Notes: generated from the sequence alone by a model not told the origin. Shown: positions 44,310 through 53,579, counted from the first letter of the stretch. The stretch: 64,000 nt of DNA from Dysgonomonas sp. UBA7710 (GCF_002482385.1 NZ_DLFW01000043.1:1-64000); one strand, 5' to 3'. A program made the numbers and translations.

Positions 44310-45719
44310 TTAAACATCCCTGCCCGGTTTCAATTGCTCCGCATCATCGAAGGTAAGAATGGAATTAACCAGTGTCGCCGCCAGATTACTTCCACCTTTT
44401 CGTCCTTCAACGATCAGTTTCGGCACATCTTTAAAGGGTTTGGTCATATGCTTGGATTCCCGGACATTTACGAAACCGACCGGAGCAGCGATAATACCTG
44501 CCGGATGCGTTTTCTTCTTGCGTATGAGTTCGCACAATTCCATCAATGCCGTAGGGGCATTACCAAACACATACAAGGCATCGGGATGTTCTTCCGCCGC
44601 CAGACGGATACCTGCCTGAGTACGGGTAATCTCCTTATCTTTTGCCAGTTGCGCAACACGCTCATCATGCAGATAACATTTCACCTCAACGCCAAGACGC
44701 TCCAATGCCCCTTTGCGAATACCCGAGGCAACCATAGTCACATCCGTAACAATCGTTTTTACCCTTCCCGATATAAATTGATTATGGAGTTTCTCAACAG
44801 CTCCTTCATCCGTATATAGTATATTCTCCATATCGAAATCGGCAGTCGTATGTATCGCATGCAGCAAAGCCCATTTCTTATCCAAAGGAATATCCTTCTT
44901 TTTCAGTTCGCTTTCTATGGTTCTGAAACTGCGGATCATTATATCCTGCCCGATACCGACATCATCTGTTTTAGACTCCCGATAATATCCTCTCGGTGTT
45001 ACAATGTTCTGATTGTCGAAAATATAAGACTGGGAATTCCCGATAATAATTATGGTAAACATATCTATTTCCTCGGGGTCCAACTCCCCTAAAGTGGTTA
45101 CGACCACCTCCTGCTCCTCCCGTCCCGCCTGACGTACATAGCCGACCGGGGTTTCGGGTGATCGTTCCTGGAGAAAAATTTCTATCAACCTGTATAGTTG
45201 CCAGTAACGGCCATTGCTCCTCGGATTATAAACTGCCGTTACAAAATCGGCGGAGGCCGCGGCTATAATGCGCTTTTCTATCCTGTCCCACGGTGTCATC
45301 AGATCGGATAAGGAAATAATACAGAAATCGTGTCCGACTGGTGCACCAAGTAGAGCCGCTGCCTTTTGGAAAGCACTGATACCCGGCAAGACATCGACGG
45401 CTATATCGCTTTGCTTTTCCTTTTTCATTTCGTACACCAGAGGAGCCATTCCGTAAATTCCGGAATCGCCCGAACTGATAACACAAACGGTACGCCCTTC
45501 TTCGGCATGGCGGAAAGCTTCTTCTGCCCGTTCCCGTTCTTTCTTCATTCCCGTGTCGATACAAAGCGTCCCGGGACGGAGAATATCTTCTACAAACCGG
45601 AAATAATATTTATAACCTACAACTACGTCCGATATCTTCAGCGCATCCAGTACGGCAGGAGTAATATCCTCCCGCGAACCCGGGCCTATCCCCGCAACAA
45701 TAATTCTTCCTACTGACAT
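44310..45719 (-). CDS. cbiH-cbiC: Fused cobalt-precorrin-3B C17-methyltransferase and precorrin-8X methylmutase
   Basis: A 469-aa fusion. Residues 1-245 are CbiH/CobJ (IIVAGIGPGSREDITPAVLDAL, VISSGDSGIYGMA, LPGISAFQKAAALLGAP), contracting the ring while methylating C17. Residues about 265-469 are CbiC/CobH, which moves the C11 methyl to C12; the catalytic His lies in LLHAIHTTADFD. I chose MSVGRIIV (45719) over an in-frame ATG at 45863 because the extra residues overlap the PepSY gene and are foreign to CbiH. Start and previous stop overlap by 10 bp. Confidence 0.93.
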   Translation of the reverse strand: MSVGRIIVAGIGPGSREDITPAVLDALKISDVVVGYKYYFRFVEDILRPGTLCIDTGMKKERERAEEAFRHAEEGRTVCVISSGDSGIYGMAPLVYEMKKEKQSDIAVDVLPGISAFQKAAALLGAPVGHDFCIISLSDLMTPWDRIEKRIIAAASADFVTAVYNPRSNGRYWQLYRLIEIFLQERSPETPVGYVRQAGREEQEVVVTTLGELDPEEIDMFTIIIIGNSQSYIFDNQNIVTPRGYYRESKTDDVGIGQDIMIRSFRTIESELKKKDIPLDKKWALLHAIHTTADFDMENILYTDEGAVEKLHNQFISGRVKTIVTDVTMVASGIRKGALERLGVEVKCYLHDERVAQLAKDKEITRTQAGIRLAAEEHPDALYVFGNAPTALMELCELIRKKKTHPAGIIAAPVGFVNVRESKHMTKPFKDVPKLIVEGRKGGSNLAATLVNSILTFDDAEQLKPGRDV

Positions 45720-47212
45720 ATATTCGTATTGTTTTTTTTCTTTGAACAAATATACTTTTTTAATCTCTTTATTTTCCTCTTTATATACCTGAATCCTAAC
45801 CACACTCCCGTCAGGGAAACCAATGTTCCGCCAATCATAGTTGTCCACATCACTATGTTCCAAAGGACAGGGCGTTCTGCCAGAAATTTAAATTTAAAAC
45901 TATGTAAAGCCTGATAAGACCAGCGTCTTACTTTGGTATTATTATTAAAATAACGTGTATTCCCATTCTTCGGGTTAATGTAATATGTACTGTTGTCGGC
46001 ATCTTCGACCTGTACTTTATATACAGGGAGAGGCAGGTGATCTGTCAATCCTACATAATAGTTGTCGTATTCGTCCATTAAGGATATAACCGCCGGTTCT
46101 TTATGAAGCAATGAGATACGGCTCTTAATAGCTGCTTCGTCCAGCTGCATGGCAAGCACAGATGTACCGGAAGCATCGATTGTATGCAAACGGTCATCTA
46201 TTACAGCCTTGTATATTGGCTTTTGGCCGAAAGAACTCCATTCTATGGATTTTATCTGGCCGTGATATTTCTCATAAAGACGCCTGTAATCCAAGGTATA
46301 AGTACCGGACTCTATTTTTTGTTTTGAATACAGCCTTTTCTCAGCCGATAGATCATGTACTTTTACCATCCATCCGGGCACTTTGGCCAGAGACATCATG
46401 CCGCTGAAAACGAAGGTAAAAACAAATATACCAAACATGAAGCCCAATATATGATGCCATTTATATGCAAACTTCCGATAAGGGCTCTTCATCTTTTTCT
46501 TCCGGCGATATTCTTTTATATACGAACGGATGCCCAGTATCAGCCCGGCAATACACATAACGGAACCTATTCCCGAAAGCCATATGACAACATCCATCCA
46601 TTGCTGCGAATTCTGACGGAGCGATGTAAAATATACCCAATGGGGTATCGCGCCCAGCCATGCCCAGAAGCGGCTGTCTTTGTCTGTAAACTGCAAGGCG
46701 TCTCCCGATACGGACGAAACATATAACTGCGACTTCCCTTCATCTCCGAAGTAGAATTTATAGATAGGAAAATCTTTTCGTAAGGGCCCGAAAGGAATCC
46801 ATTGCTCCAATTCCCGCAAAGTATCTACCCTGACAATTTCCGCCTGACACCAACGTTGGGCATAGGCTTTAATTTCCTGATAATCCGGCGGGGTTTTCAA
46901 TTCCATGTCCGGACTTGCGGGAATCCGGTAAATACTATCGGATGTTTTTACTTCAAAAAAAGGAGTTCCGGCATAGGATTTCAGCGAAAGTGCGGATATT
47001 TCCTCATCCTTCGGGATATTATTAGCCAGTATGGAATCAAGGGCCGGCATATCTCCCTGCAATGGATACATATGCTTGTTTTTATCCCGCTCGGTCGCTT
47101 TTGGAAATGTATGGTATATCATTACAAATCCGGACAGGAACCAAACGAGGAACAGGATACTGAGGATTGTCCCCAGTATCCTGTGAATAGAATATAGTAT
47201 ATTTTTCAACAT
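45710..47212 (-). CDS. PepSY-TM family membrane protein
   Basis: A 500-aa inner-membrane protein with an N-terminal segment (HRILGTILSILFLVWFLSGFVMIYH), a periplasmic PepSY-containing part, a pair of middle segments (about 205-225 and 255-275, with WHHILGFMFGIFVFTFVFSGM) and a C-terminal segment (WTTMIGGTLVSLTGVWLGFRY). Conserved His in HRILG and KWHHILG suit heme binding; family members reduce siderophore-bound iron. Downstream of a TonB receptor (7-bp gap) and inside a B12-controlled operon, it may reduce a metal chelate taken up by that receptor. Confidence 0.86.
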   Translation of the reverse strand: MLKNILYSIHRILGTILSILFLVWFLSGFVMIYHTFPKATERDKNKHMYPLQGDMPALDSILANNIPKDEEISALSLKSYAGTPFFEVKTSDSIYRIPASPDMELKTPPDYQEIKAYAQRWCQAEIVRVDTLRELEQWIPFGPLRKDFPIYKFYFGDEGKSQLYVSSVSGDALQFTDKDSRFWAWLGAIPHWVYFTSLRQNSQQWMDVVIWLSGIGSVMCIAGLILGIRSYIKEYRRKKKMKSPYRKFAYKWHHILGFMFGIFVFTFVFSGMMSLAKVPGWMVKVHDLSAEKRLYSKQKIESGTYTLDYRRLYEKYHGQIKSIEWSSFGQKPIYKAVIDDRLHTIDASGTSVLAMQLDEAAIKSRISLLHKEPAVISLMDEYDNYYVGLTDHLPLPVYKVQVEDADNSTYYINPKNGNTRYFNNNTKVRRWSYQALHSFKFKFLAERPVLWNIVMWTTMIGGTLVSLTGVWLGFRYIKRKIKRLKKYICSKKKNNTNICQ

Positions 47213-47219
47213 ATCCGGA

Positions 47220-49589
47220 TTACAGACTGTATGCCAGAGTAAACAGGTAGTTGCGAGGCATGCTCGGCACCATCTGTGTACCTAAAGACTGATTATAATA
47301 TTTCTCATCAAATACATTATTGACATTCGCCCTTAGCTGTATTCCATTTTTCAGCTTATATGAAACACCCAGGTCGGTCAGCCAATATGCGGGATATACG
47401 ACACCTTTATCGACTGTTCTGTATACATTATCCGTGTATGACACTGTCAGATTGAAACCCAGATTGCTGAACACCCCTTTAGATATCCGGTAGTTCCCCG
47501 CCGCAAAAAATGTATTTTTAGGAATTCCAGCCAGACGCATTCCTTTTTGCACCTCTTCTTCCAAGTATTCATTCTTCTTTATATCGCGGATAGTAGCATC
47601 GGTATAGCCATAACCGAAAGACAGGGCTGCATTGTCTACAGGAGTAAGGGTCAGTTCCAACTCAAAGCCTTTCGATTCCGATGATCCGACAACTCCTACT
47701 ACACTTTTTGTTACTCCGTCTTCGACCACTCCTGTCTTCAATGTTTTCTTCTCATTGTTTTTGCGGATATAGAATGCGCTTGCTGTCGCCTGTAAGATGT
47801 TACGGAGAGAATATCTCACACCGATTTCCCCCTGATATCCCGTCTGGGGTTTGAATGCCTGATCTCCGTCTTTGGGTTCGAATCTGTTACCATCAGCATT
47901 GATATAGATAATGTTAGAACTTACTATATCCCGGTACGGCATAAAGAAATTGGCAAAAGATCCATATACAGAAAGATTTGTAGCAGGTAAATAAACTGCG
48001 CCAAGCCTGTATGTAAATGCGGAAGTTGTAGTTTTGTCGAATTCAGGTTGATCTGAATATTTCCGTTCTTTAGATATTGGATTTATTGTGGCTGTAGCTG
48101 TTTTAAACAAAAAATGATCGAAACGGCCGGAAACCATGACTTTAAACTGATTCGAGAGTTCCAGTAAGTTCTGTAGATAAACACCATTTGTAATATTACG
48201 TGTCGCGGTTCCCGCGCTAAAATGAGGGTCCATATATCCCATACTGTGGGGATTATAAACAGGAACTTTAGAGTTCAAACCGGGTCCGTCAATTAAATCG
48301 GAAAGTTGATAAGTTTTGTTTGTTTGAGGATTTGTACCGCCATAACCACGATAAGTATTGCGATGAAAATAAACAAAATTGTATCCTCCCAAATAATTAT
48401 ATTTCATACCGTTGTCAAACTCAATTTTCCCCGATGCCTCAAGCTGTTCGTTTATCACATGCACTGTATAAGCAAAACGTAATGGATATGTGAGCTGTAC
48501 CGTATCAAGTTGAATATAGACTGTAGAGTCACGTAATCCGTCTTTACTCTTTCTTATATAATGATGATCGTATATAGGCTTATCCTCTCCACTTTCACGA
48601 TATGTCAAAGTTTCGGTACTGAAGTAGTCTATATTATCGTAATTATAGGCCAATCTGTTTTCAATCTTCAATGATTCCGATACCTTATTACTGTAGCGGA
48701 CAGAAATATTCGAGCCGTTATTTATCATAAAATCTGATTCATTGTTGTACCTCCACCGCCTGTTGAGGCCGGGAAGCATATCCCCTTTCGACAAATATTT
48801 ACTACCATCAGCATTATAAACATCATTCGCCATAAACTGGGGCAGGCCAATCTCCGTTCCATACCAGTCACGGTTAAAACCGGCCCGTATATCCAGTTCC
48901 TGCTTAGCATCCAATTGTCCGCCCAAAGCGAAATAGCCGGAGAAACGTTTGTCGTTGGTATATCTGTAACCTTCGTTATCCGACCAGTTAACGACAGCCC
49001 TGTAATTGAACGGTCCGAAAAATTTTCCTCCAAAATCAATCATAGCCCTCTTATTATCCCATGACCCGTAACTCATCAGGGCATTCAATGTATTCTTTGA
49101 TGTCGGCGCTTTTCTAATTACGTTAAGAACACCGCCAACTGTAGAATGGCCGTACAGAACAGAAGCCGGACCTTTGAGCAATTCGATAGACTCTACCGAA
49201 GACAAATCGGGTAAAGGTGCTGAATTGGTAATCGAAGTACGTTCGTCTCTCACCCCATCTATCATTATCGGCGTAAAATCGAATCCCCGAACTTCAAATT
49301 GCTGATATGCACCATAGGTAGTACGCATACGGGTGTTAGGCAAGAACTTTACAGCATCCTGTATATTCACAATACCCCTCATATCCAAGGTATTTGCCGA
49401 CACTGTGGTTACAGAAAGCGGCAAATATTGGAGAGGTACATTGAGTTTGCCTACTTCGTTCTTTTTCAGGTTAGTACCCACAACTTCTACTTCCCGGATA
49501 GAGAAGATCGTGTCTGTCATCTTTTTATTTTGGGCAAATACATTGCCTATCATCATGGTACCGATGATTATATATAGATATTTTTTCAT
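47220..49589 (-). CDS. TonB-dependent receptor (siderophore-receptor type)
   Basis: A 789-aa outer-membrane receptor with signal peptide (ending near GNVFAQ). The plug domain (about residues 45-150) shows VPLQYLPLSVTTVSANTLDMRG, QFEVRGFDFTPIMIDGVRDERTS and SIELLKGPASVLYGHSTVGGVLNVI; a 22-strand barrel follows to a terminal aromatic strand (NYLFTLAYSL). The plug resembles FhuA-type siderophore receptors rather than BtuB. Under the B12 riboswitch it may import a cobalt chelate, corrinoid or porphyrin; ligand not known. Confidence 0.92.
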   Translation of the reverse strand: MKKYLYIIIGTMMIGNVFAQNKKMTDTIFSIREVEVVGTNLKKNEVGKLNVPLQYLPLSVTTVSANTLDMRGIVNIQDAVKFLPNTRMRTTYGAYQQFEVRGFDFTPIMIDGVRDERTSITNSAPLPDLSSVESIELLKGPASVLYGHSTVGGVLNVIRKAPTSKNTLNALMSYGSWDNKRAMIDFGGKFFGPFNYRAVVNWSDNEGYRYTNDKRFSGYFALGGQLDAKQELDIRAGFNRDWYGTEIGLPQFMANDVYNADGSKYLSKGDMLPGLNRRWRYNNESDFMINNGSNISVRYSNKVSESLKIENRLAYNYDNIDYFSTETLTYRESGEDKPIYDHHYIRKSKDGLRDSTVYIQLDTVQLTYPLRFAYTVHVINEQLEASGKIEFDNGMKYNYLGGYNFVYFHRNTYRGYGGTNPQTNKTYQLSDLIDGPGLNSKVPVYNPHSMGYMDPHFSAGTATRNITNGVYLQNLLELSNQFKVMVSGRFDHFLFKTATATINPISKERKYSDQPEFDKTTTSAFTYRLGAVYLPATNLSVYGSFANFFMPYRDIVSSNIIYINADGNRFEPKDGDQAFKPQTGYQGEIGVRYSLRNILQATASAFYIRKNNEKKTLKTGVVEDGVTKSVVGVVGSSESKGFELELTLTPVDNAALSFGYGYTDATIRDIKKNEYLEEEVQKGMRLAGIPKNTFFAAGNYRISKGVFSNLGFNLTVSYTDNVYRTVDKGVVYPAYWLTDLGVSYKLKNGIQLRANVNNVFDEKYYNQSLGTQMVPSMPRNYLFTLAYSL

Positions 49590-49606
49590 TTGTTTTTTGT
49601 TTTTTA

Positions 49607-50539
49607 TTAATGTGAATGCATTACTTCCCCTGTAACTTCATAAATGGCTTTTTTCTTCATTATCCCTATTTTACGGTGACCGGTTTTAAATTTGAGATGG
49701 GAAATGTACAAGTCCTGTATCGCTGGATTTTCCCCCAAGCCTTTCAACTGTAGTTCTACTGTGAATCCTTCTTCTTCCAAATCATTCTTCCAGTCTTCGG
49801 CAATATCATTTTTTGCATGTTCACCAGCCACAAACATAAAAGGAGTCAGCACAACTTTCTTGAGACCCGAAGCTTTCAGCTGCGCCAGCATGTCTTCGAA
49901 AGCGGGATACCCTTCTATCGTACCTACAAAATGATTTTTATGACCCTTTGCTTTCAGCATATAATCAAGCATTGCATATTGGGCCGTAGTTGCATCGTAT
50001 GTTCCATGTCCTACCCAGACATAAGCTATCTTACTGTCAGTATCGTCTGTCAGTATTTCTGTCACCTTGTCATAATCTTCAGGGGTGTAAAGCAAGGGAT
50101 TACCTACACGTATATCTTTAAATAAAGACTCCATTTCGTTCACATTCTTCTCCAGTGACTCCATTTCCACTCCATCGATAATCGTAGATGCCTGTATCAA
50201 AACATGAGTATATCCATCTGAATGTAATTGTTTCAATGCCTCTAACGGATTCTGTTTGTTTATGCCCCGTTCGCCTAAGCGTTTGATAATTATGCGCGAA
50301 GTATAAGCTTCACGCAGTTCCACTTCAGGAAATTCTTTCCTCAGTTTATCATTCATTGCATCTATGGTAAGCTCACGGGTATCGGCATGTGTAGTTCCAA
50401 AATGTACCATCAGAATAGCAGCCTTATCCCCCGGCTTCATCGTCTTGAAAAAATCGGAATGCTCATAATTTCCACCACCATGAGCAAGAATCGGTAATAC
50501 TGTAATATATAATAGTATAGTTGCTAAAATATTTTTCAT
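49607..50539 (-). CDS. cbiK: Periplasmic cobaltochelatase CbiK
   Basis: Inserts Co2+ into sirohydrochlorin, the entry step of anaerobic B12 synthesis. The 310-aa protein starts with a signal peptide (ILATILLYITVLPILAHG), unlike the cytosolic Salmonella enzyme but like the periplasmic CbiKp described in Desulfovibrio vulgaris. Metal ligands are in place: His178 (VGHGTYD), Glu209 (GTIEGYP) and His241 (GEHAKND), with the expected 62-63-residue spacing. The His-containing end (VMHSH) is unusual. Between two TonB receptor genes (9- and 17-bp gaps). Confidence 0.92.
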   Translation of the reverse strand: MKNILATILLYITVLPILAHGGGNYEHSDFFKTMKPGDKAAILMVHFGTTHADTRELTIDAMNDKLRKEFPEVELREAYTSRIIIKRLGERGINKQNPLEALKQLHSDGYTHVLIQASTIIDGVEMESLEKNVNEMESLFKDIRVGNPLLYTPEDYDKVTEILTDDTDSKIAYVWVGHGTYDATTAQYAMLDYMLKAKGHKNHFVGTIEGYPAFEDMLAQLKASGLKKVVLTPFMFVAGEHAKNDIAEDWKNDLEEEGFTVELQLKGLGENPAIQDLYISHLKFKTGHRKIGIMKKKAIYEVTGEVMHSH

Positions 50540-50548
50540 ATATCCTAA

Positions 50549-51130
50549 TTATTTACTGAACTTTAAAGACAAACTCACAGAGAAAACCCGTCCGGGAGAC
50601 AGTGTAGCGTAATTTGCCCCGAAAGGCTTGTCGTCCACGAAATCAAAAATATTTTCGATACCGAAGCCCGGTTCGACAACAAATGACGGACTGATAGCCA
50701 TCATGGCATTATCGAACGTGGGAACATTGATATTCTCCAGTTCCTTTTTGGTAATCATATCCATTGCCACCGAAGTATTTTTCAGCCGGTTATGTGTACC
50801 TGTTCCGGTCACTACTACTTCATTGAGTTTCAGTGGGGATTTCTTCAAGACGAATAAGATATCTCCCCGAAAAGAAGCAATATCAATCTTATCTCCATTG
50901 TAGTCGAGAGCAGAGGCTCTTAATGTGTGTTTTCCTTCGGGTACTCTCTGTAAACTAAACACACCGTTCTCGTCCGTCGAAGTTCCCAATGTGGTGTATT
51001 CGATCCATACACTGGCACCCGCAACAGGTTTCTCATTTTCATCCACGACTTTCCCCTTTAAGGTCATTTGGGCAAACGTCATGCTTACAATACAGCACAG
51101 GATGGCTGTAACCAATACTTTTTTTCTCAT
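50549..51130 (-). pseudogene. Internally deleted BtuB/SusC-type TonB receptor
   Basis: A 193-residue open frame that joins the front and back of a receptor. Residues 1-20 are a signal peptide, 22-95 a carboxypeptidase-like beta sandwich (LKGKVVDENEKPVAGASVWI), 100-150 the start of the plug (LNEVVVTGTGTHNRLKNTSVAMDMI, NVPTFDNAMMAISPSFVVEP). Then GFGIENIFDFVDDKPFGANY and the closing strand VFSVSLSLKFSK follow at once, as at the end of intact B12 receptors. Most of the plug and barrel is missing but the frame is kept. It is first after the right riboswitch. Confidence 0.85.
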
Positions 51131-51190
51131 TAAAATGCGAAGTATAATGTTAGTATTATATTCTTGGCCCCGAGAATATTTAATTTATGC

Positions 51191-51480
51191 ATACCAGGCA
51201 GGTTTCCTGACTTACTCCATTTTTGAACATCCTTCCCAATCTTCAGTTAACAGTGAGCAGTTAACAGTTAACAAAAATTATTAACTGATAGCTGATGACT
51301 GATGACTGTCAATCAGTGGTTTGAGTATTGTCCAAAAACTGTTTTCAGATTGCATAACTGTTAACTGATGACTGTTAACTGCTCACTGAAAAGAGCTTAC
51401 AGTAGCGGGCACTGTTCCGGACTTTAACCGGATTCCCTTTTATGTAAAAAGACGGATGTCTGATTACATCACCTTAGCGG
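51191..51480 (-). promoter_or_regulatory. Cobalamin riboswitch (right)
   Basis: On the minus strand: GGGAATCCGGTTAAAGTCC, GAACAGTGCCCGCTACTGTAA, CCACTG, GGGAAGG and GTCAGGAAACCTGCC, in the normal order. As in the left copy, 7-nt units (CAGTTAA, CAGTCAT and complements) fill the peripheral arms. The segment 51281-51402 is almost identical to the left copy although the 5' core is not. It ends 60 nt before the truncated receptor. A weak hairpin at 51159-51180 (ATATTCT arms) between it and the start codon could be the expression platform. Confidence 0.92.
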
Positions 51481-51483
51481 CAG

Positions 51484-51491
51484 CAAAGTTA
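51484..51491 (-). promoter_or_regulatory. Putative -7 promoter box of the right cobalamin operon
   Basis: TAACTTTG on the minus strand, ending just before the riboswitch. Confidence 0.6.
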
Positions 51492-51585
51492 ATTTTTTAA
51501 AATATCAGAAAAAAGTATTTAAGGAAATAATTTGTAAGTATATTATTTTCTATACATCGATACGGGTTTCATATCCCATATTTTA

Positions 51586-51593
51586 TACTTTTG
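51586..51593 (+). promoter_or_regulatory. Putative -7 promoter box of cbiA
   Basis: TACTTTTG, 20 bp before the cbiA ATG. It is divergent from the right riboswitch promoter, so cbiA is not under that riboswitch. Confidence 0.55.
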
Positions 51594-51612
51594 CTGAAGA
51601 AAAAGAAGAATC

Positions 51613-52911
51613 ATGACATATACATCCAATTTCCTTATCTCGGCGATAGCTTCCGGCTCCGGTAAAACCACAGTTACTTTGGGTTTATTAAGAGCACTCC
51701 GGAACAGAGGACTGAACGTACAACCCTTTAAATGCGGGCCGGATTATATAGATACGAAATATCATGTCCTGGCGGCAGGAAACGAATCTGTCAATCTCGA
51801 CCTGTTCTTATCGTCAGAAAGCCATATAAAGTATTTGTATAATAAATATTCGTCGGATAAAGATGTCTGTATCACCGAAGGTGTCATGGGGCTATTCGAC
51901 GGATACGACCGCATGAATGGAAGCAGCGCGCAAATAGCAGAGAAACTGGATATACCTGTCATATTAGTCCTGAATGCAAAATCAATGGCCTATTCGGCGG
52001 CGGCCCTACTCTATGGCTTCAAGAATTTCTCCGATAAGATAAATATTACAGGCGTCATATTCAATTTTGTAGCTTCCGAAAGTCACTACAATTTCTTAAA
52101 AGATGCCTGCCACGATGTAGGACTTGAACCATTGGGCTATCTGCCTAAGAATACTGATATAGAAATACCATCACGCCATTTGGGATTGAATATCGACGAA
52201 CAATACCGCTTCGATGACTTCGCGGACAAGGCTGCTGCCCTGATAGAAAAGTATATAGATATAGATAAACTCCTGTCCATTACTGCAAGAAGAGAACCGC
52301 ATATAGGAATAACAAAAGAAATTAATGTGCCCTTACAAGGGTTAAGAATAAGCGTAGCCCGTGATGCAGCATTCAACTTCATGTATCATGAAAATATCGA
52401 ATACATGAAAAGGATAGGTATAGTGTCTTATTTCAGCCCGTTATACGACAAGCAGCTACCTGAATCCGATTTTATTTACCTGCCCGGAGGGTACCCGGAG
52501 TTATATCTTAGCGAACTAAGTAATAACCGGACGATGCAGGACAGTATCCGCCATTACGTTGAAGCCGGAGGTAAAGCACTCGCCGAATGTGGAGGCATGA
52601 TGTACCTTTCCTCGTCCATATCTGATGAAAACGGTATTGAATACCCGATGGTAAACATTTTCGACCAAAAAGCCACAATGGAGAATATGAGGCTCAAACT
52701 GGGTTACAGGCAATTCGAATATAACGGCGTATTACTCAAAGGACACGAATTCCACTATTCTTCCATAAAAAGTGAGCAACAAAGCGTTGTACAACAATAC
52801 ACAGCCAAAGGGCAACCCACAGATACCAAACTGTTGCGTTATAAGAATGTTATCGCAGGCTATACACATCTTTACTGGGCCGATACGAATAATCTGATGG
52901 ATCTATTTTAA
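51613..52911 (+). CDS. cbiA: Cobyrinate a,c-diamide synthase
   Basis: Amidates the a and c side chains of cobyrinic acid using ATP and glutamine. At 432 aa it is normal. The N-terminal ATPase domain has the P-loop-like ASGSGKTTVTLGLLRAL (about 13-29), QPFKCGPDYIDTKYH and VCITEGVMGLFDGYD. The C-terminal class I glutamine amidotransferase (about 240-430) has LPGGYPELY and the catalytic Cys in ALAECGGMMYL. cbiP and cbiB, usually nearby, are absent. Confidence 0.95.
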   Translation: MTYTSNFLISAIASGSGKTTVTLGLLRALRNRGLNVQPFKCGPDYIDTKYHVLAAGNESVNLDLFLSSESHIKYLYNKYSSDKDVCITEGVMGLFDGYDRMNGSSAQIAEKLDIPVILVLNAKSMAYSAAALLYGFKNFSDKINITGVIFNFVASESHYNFLKDACHDVGLEPLGYLPKNTDIEIPSRHLGLNIDEQYRFDDFADKAAALIEKYIDIDKLLSITARREPHIGITKEINVPLQGLRISVARDAAFNFMYHENIEYMKRIGIVSYFSPLYDKQLPESDFIYLPGGYPELYLSELSNNRTMQDSIRHYVEAGGKALAECGGMMYLSSSISDENGIEYPMVNIFDQKATMENMRLKLGYRQFEYNGVLLKGHEFHYSSIKSEQQSVVQQYTAKGQPTDTKLLRYKNVIAGYTHLYWADTNNLMDLF

Positions 52912-52942
52912 AAAAGAGACTCCTATACATCTATTTAGTTAC

Positions 52943-52950
52943 TATATTTG
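52943..52950 (+). promoter_or_regulatory. Putative -7 promoter box for 52967-53461
   Basis: TATATTTG, 17 bp before the ATG. Confidence 0.45.
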
Positions 52951-52966
52951 TAGAAATATATAATGG

Positions 52967-53461
52967 ATGGCTATCGATATCATTCTTACCATAATAGGTG
53001 CAATACTCATTATCACGGGTATAGTGGGCTGTATCGTGCCCGTATTACCGGGTATTCCGCTCAGTTATGCAGGTATCTTCCTGTTACACCTCACATCGAA
53101 GGTTGAATTTTCCACCCGGTTTCTAATCATATGGGCCATTGTTGTCATCATTGTACAAATACTGGATTTTTATGTTCCTGTATGGGGTACCCAGAAATTC
53201 GGCGGAGGAAAGAAAGGTATTTGGGGTAGTGCAATAGGAATTATCTTCGGTCTGTTCTTTCTTCAACCCTTCGGTATCATCCTTTTCCCGTTTCTAGGAG
53301 CTTTCATCGGAGAACTGATAGACGGCAAAGAACCGAAACCCGCTCTTAAAGCCGGATTTGGAGCCTTCATTGGATTTATGGCCGGAACAGTAATGAAACT
53401 GGCTGTAGCTTTCATTCTTGCTTTTTACTTTTTTAAAGAGGTAATCGGTATCTTTTTCTGA
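52967..53461 (+). CDS. DUF456 family membrane protein
   Basis: A 164-aa hydrophobic protein with about four membrane segments and the family pattern IVGCIVPVLPGIPLSYAG near residue 20 and GTQKFGGGKKGIWGSAIG near 75, then FFLQPFGIILFPFLGAFIGELI. Function unknown. A perfect 10-bp inverted repeat (53501-53510 and 53524-53533) lies 40 bp downstream. Confidence 0.9.
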   Translation: MAIDIILTIIGAILIITGIVGCIVPVLPGIPLSYAGIFLLHLTSKVEFSTRFLIIWAIVVIIVQILDFYVPVWGTQKFGGGKKGIWGSAIGIIFGLFFLQPFGIILFPFLGAFIGELIDGKEPKPALKAGFGAFIGFMAGTVMKLAVAFILAFYFFKEVIGIFF

Positions 53462-53500
53462 AGCTTTTATAGAGTCTGTATAGGTAGCCTTCTCAGGTTT

Positions 53501-53533
53501 TAACATTTGAGACGGTATACTTTTCAAATGTTA
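53501..53533 (+). terminator. Hairpin after the DUF456 gene
   Basis: TAACATTTGA and TCAAATGTTA form a 10-bp stem with a 13-nt loop. AT-rich and without a clear T run, so it could also be an operator. Confidence 0.4.
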
Positions 53534-53571
53534 ATTAACAGTTTTAAAATACAACTAAGCTAAACGATGCT

Positions 53572-53579
53572 TATATTTG
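53572..53579 (+). promoter_or_regulatory. Putative -7 promoter box of the GH20 gene
   Basis: TATATTTG, 46 bp before the ATG. Confidence 0.5.
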
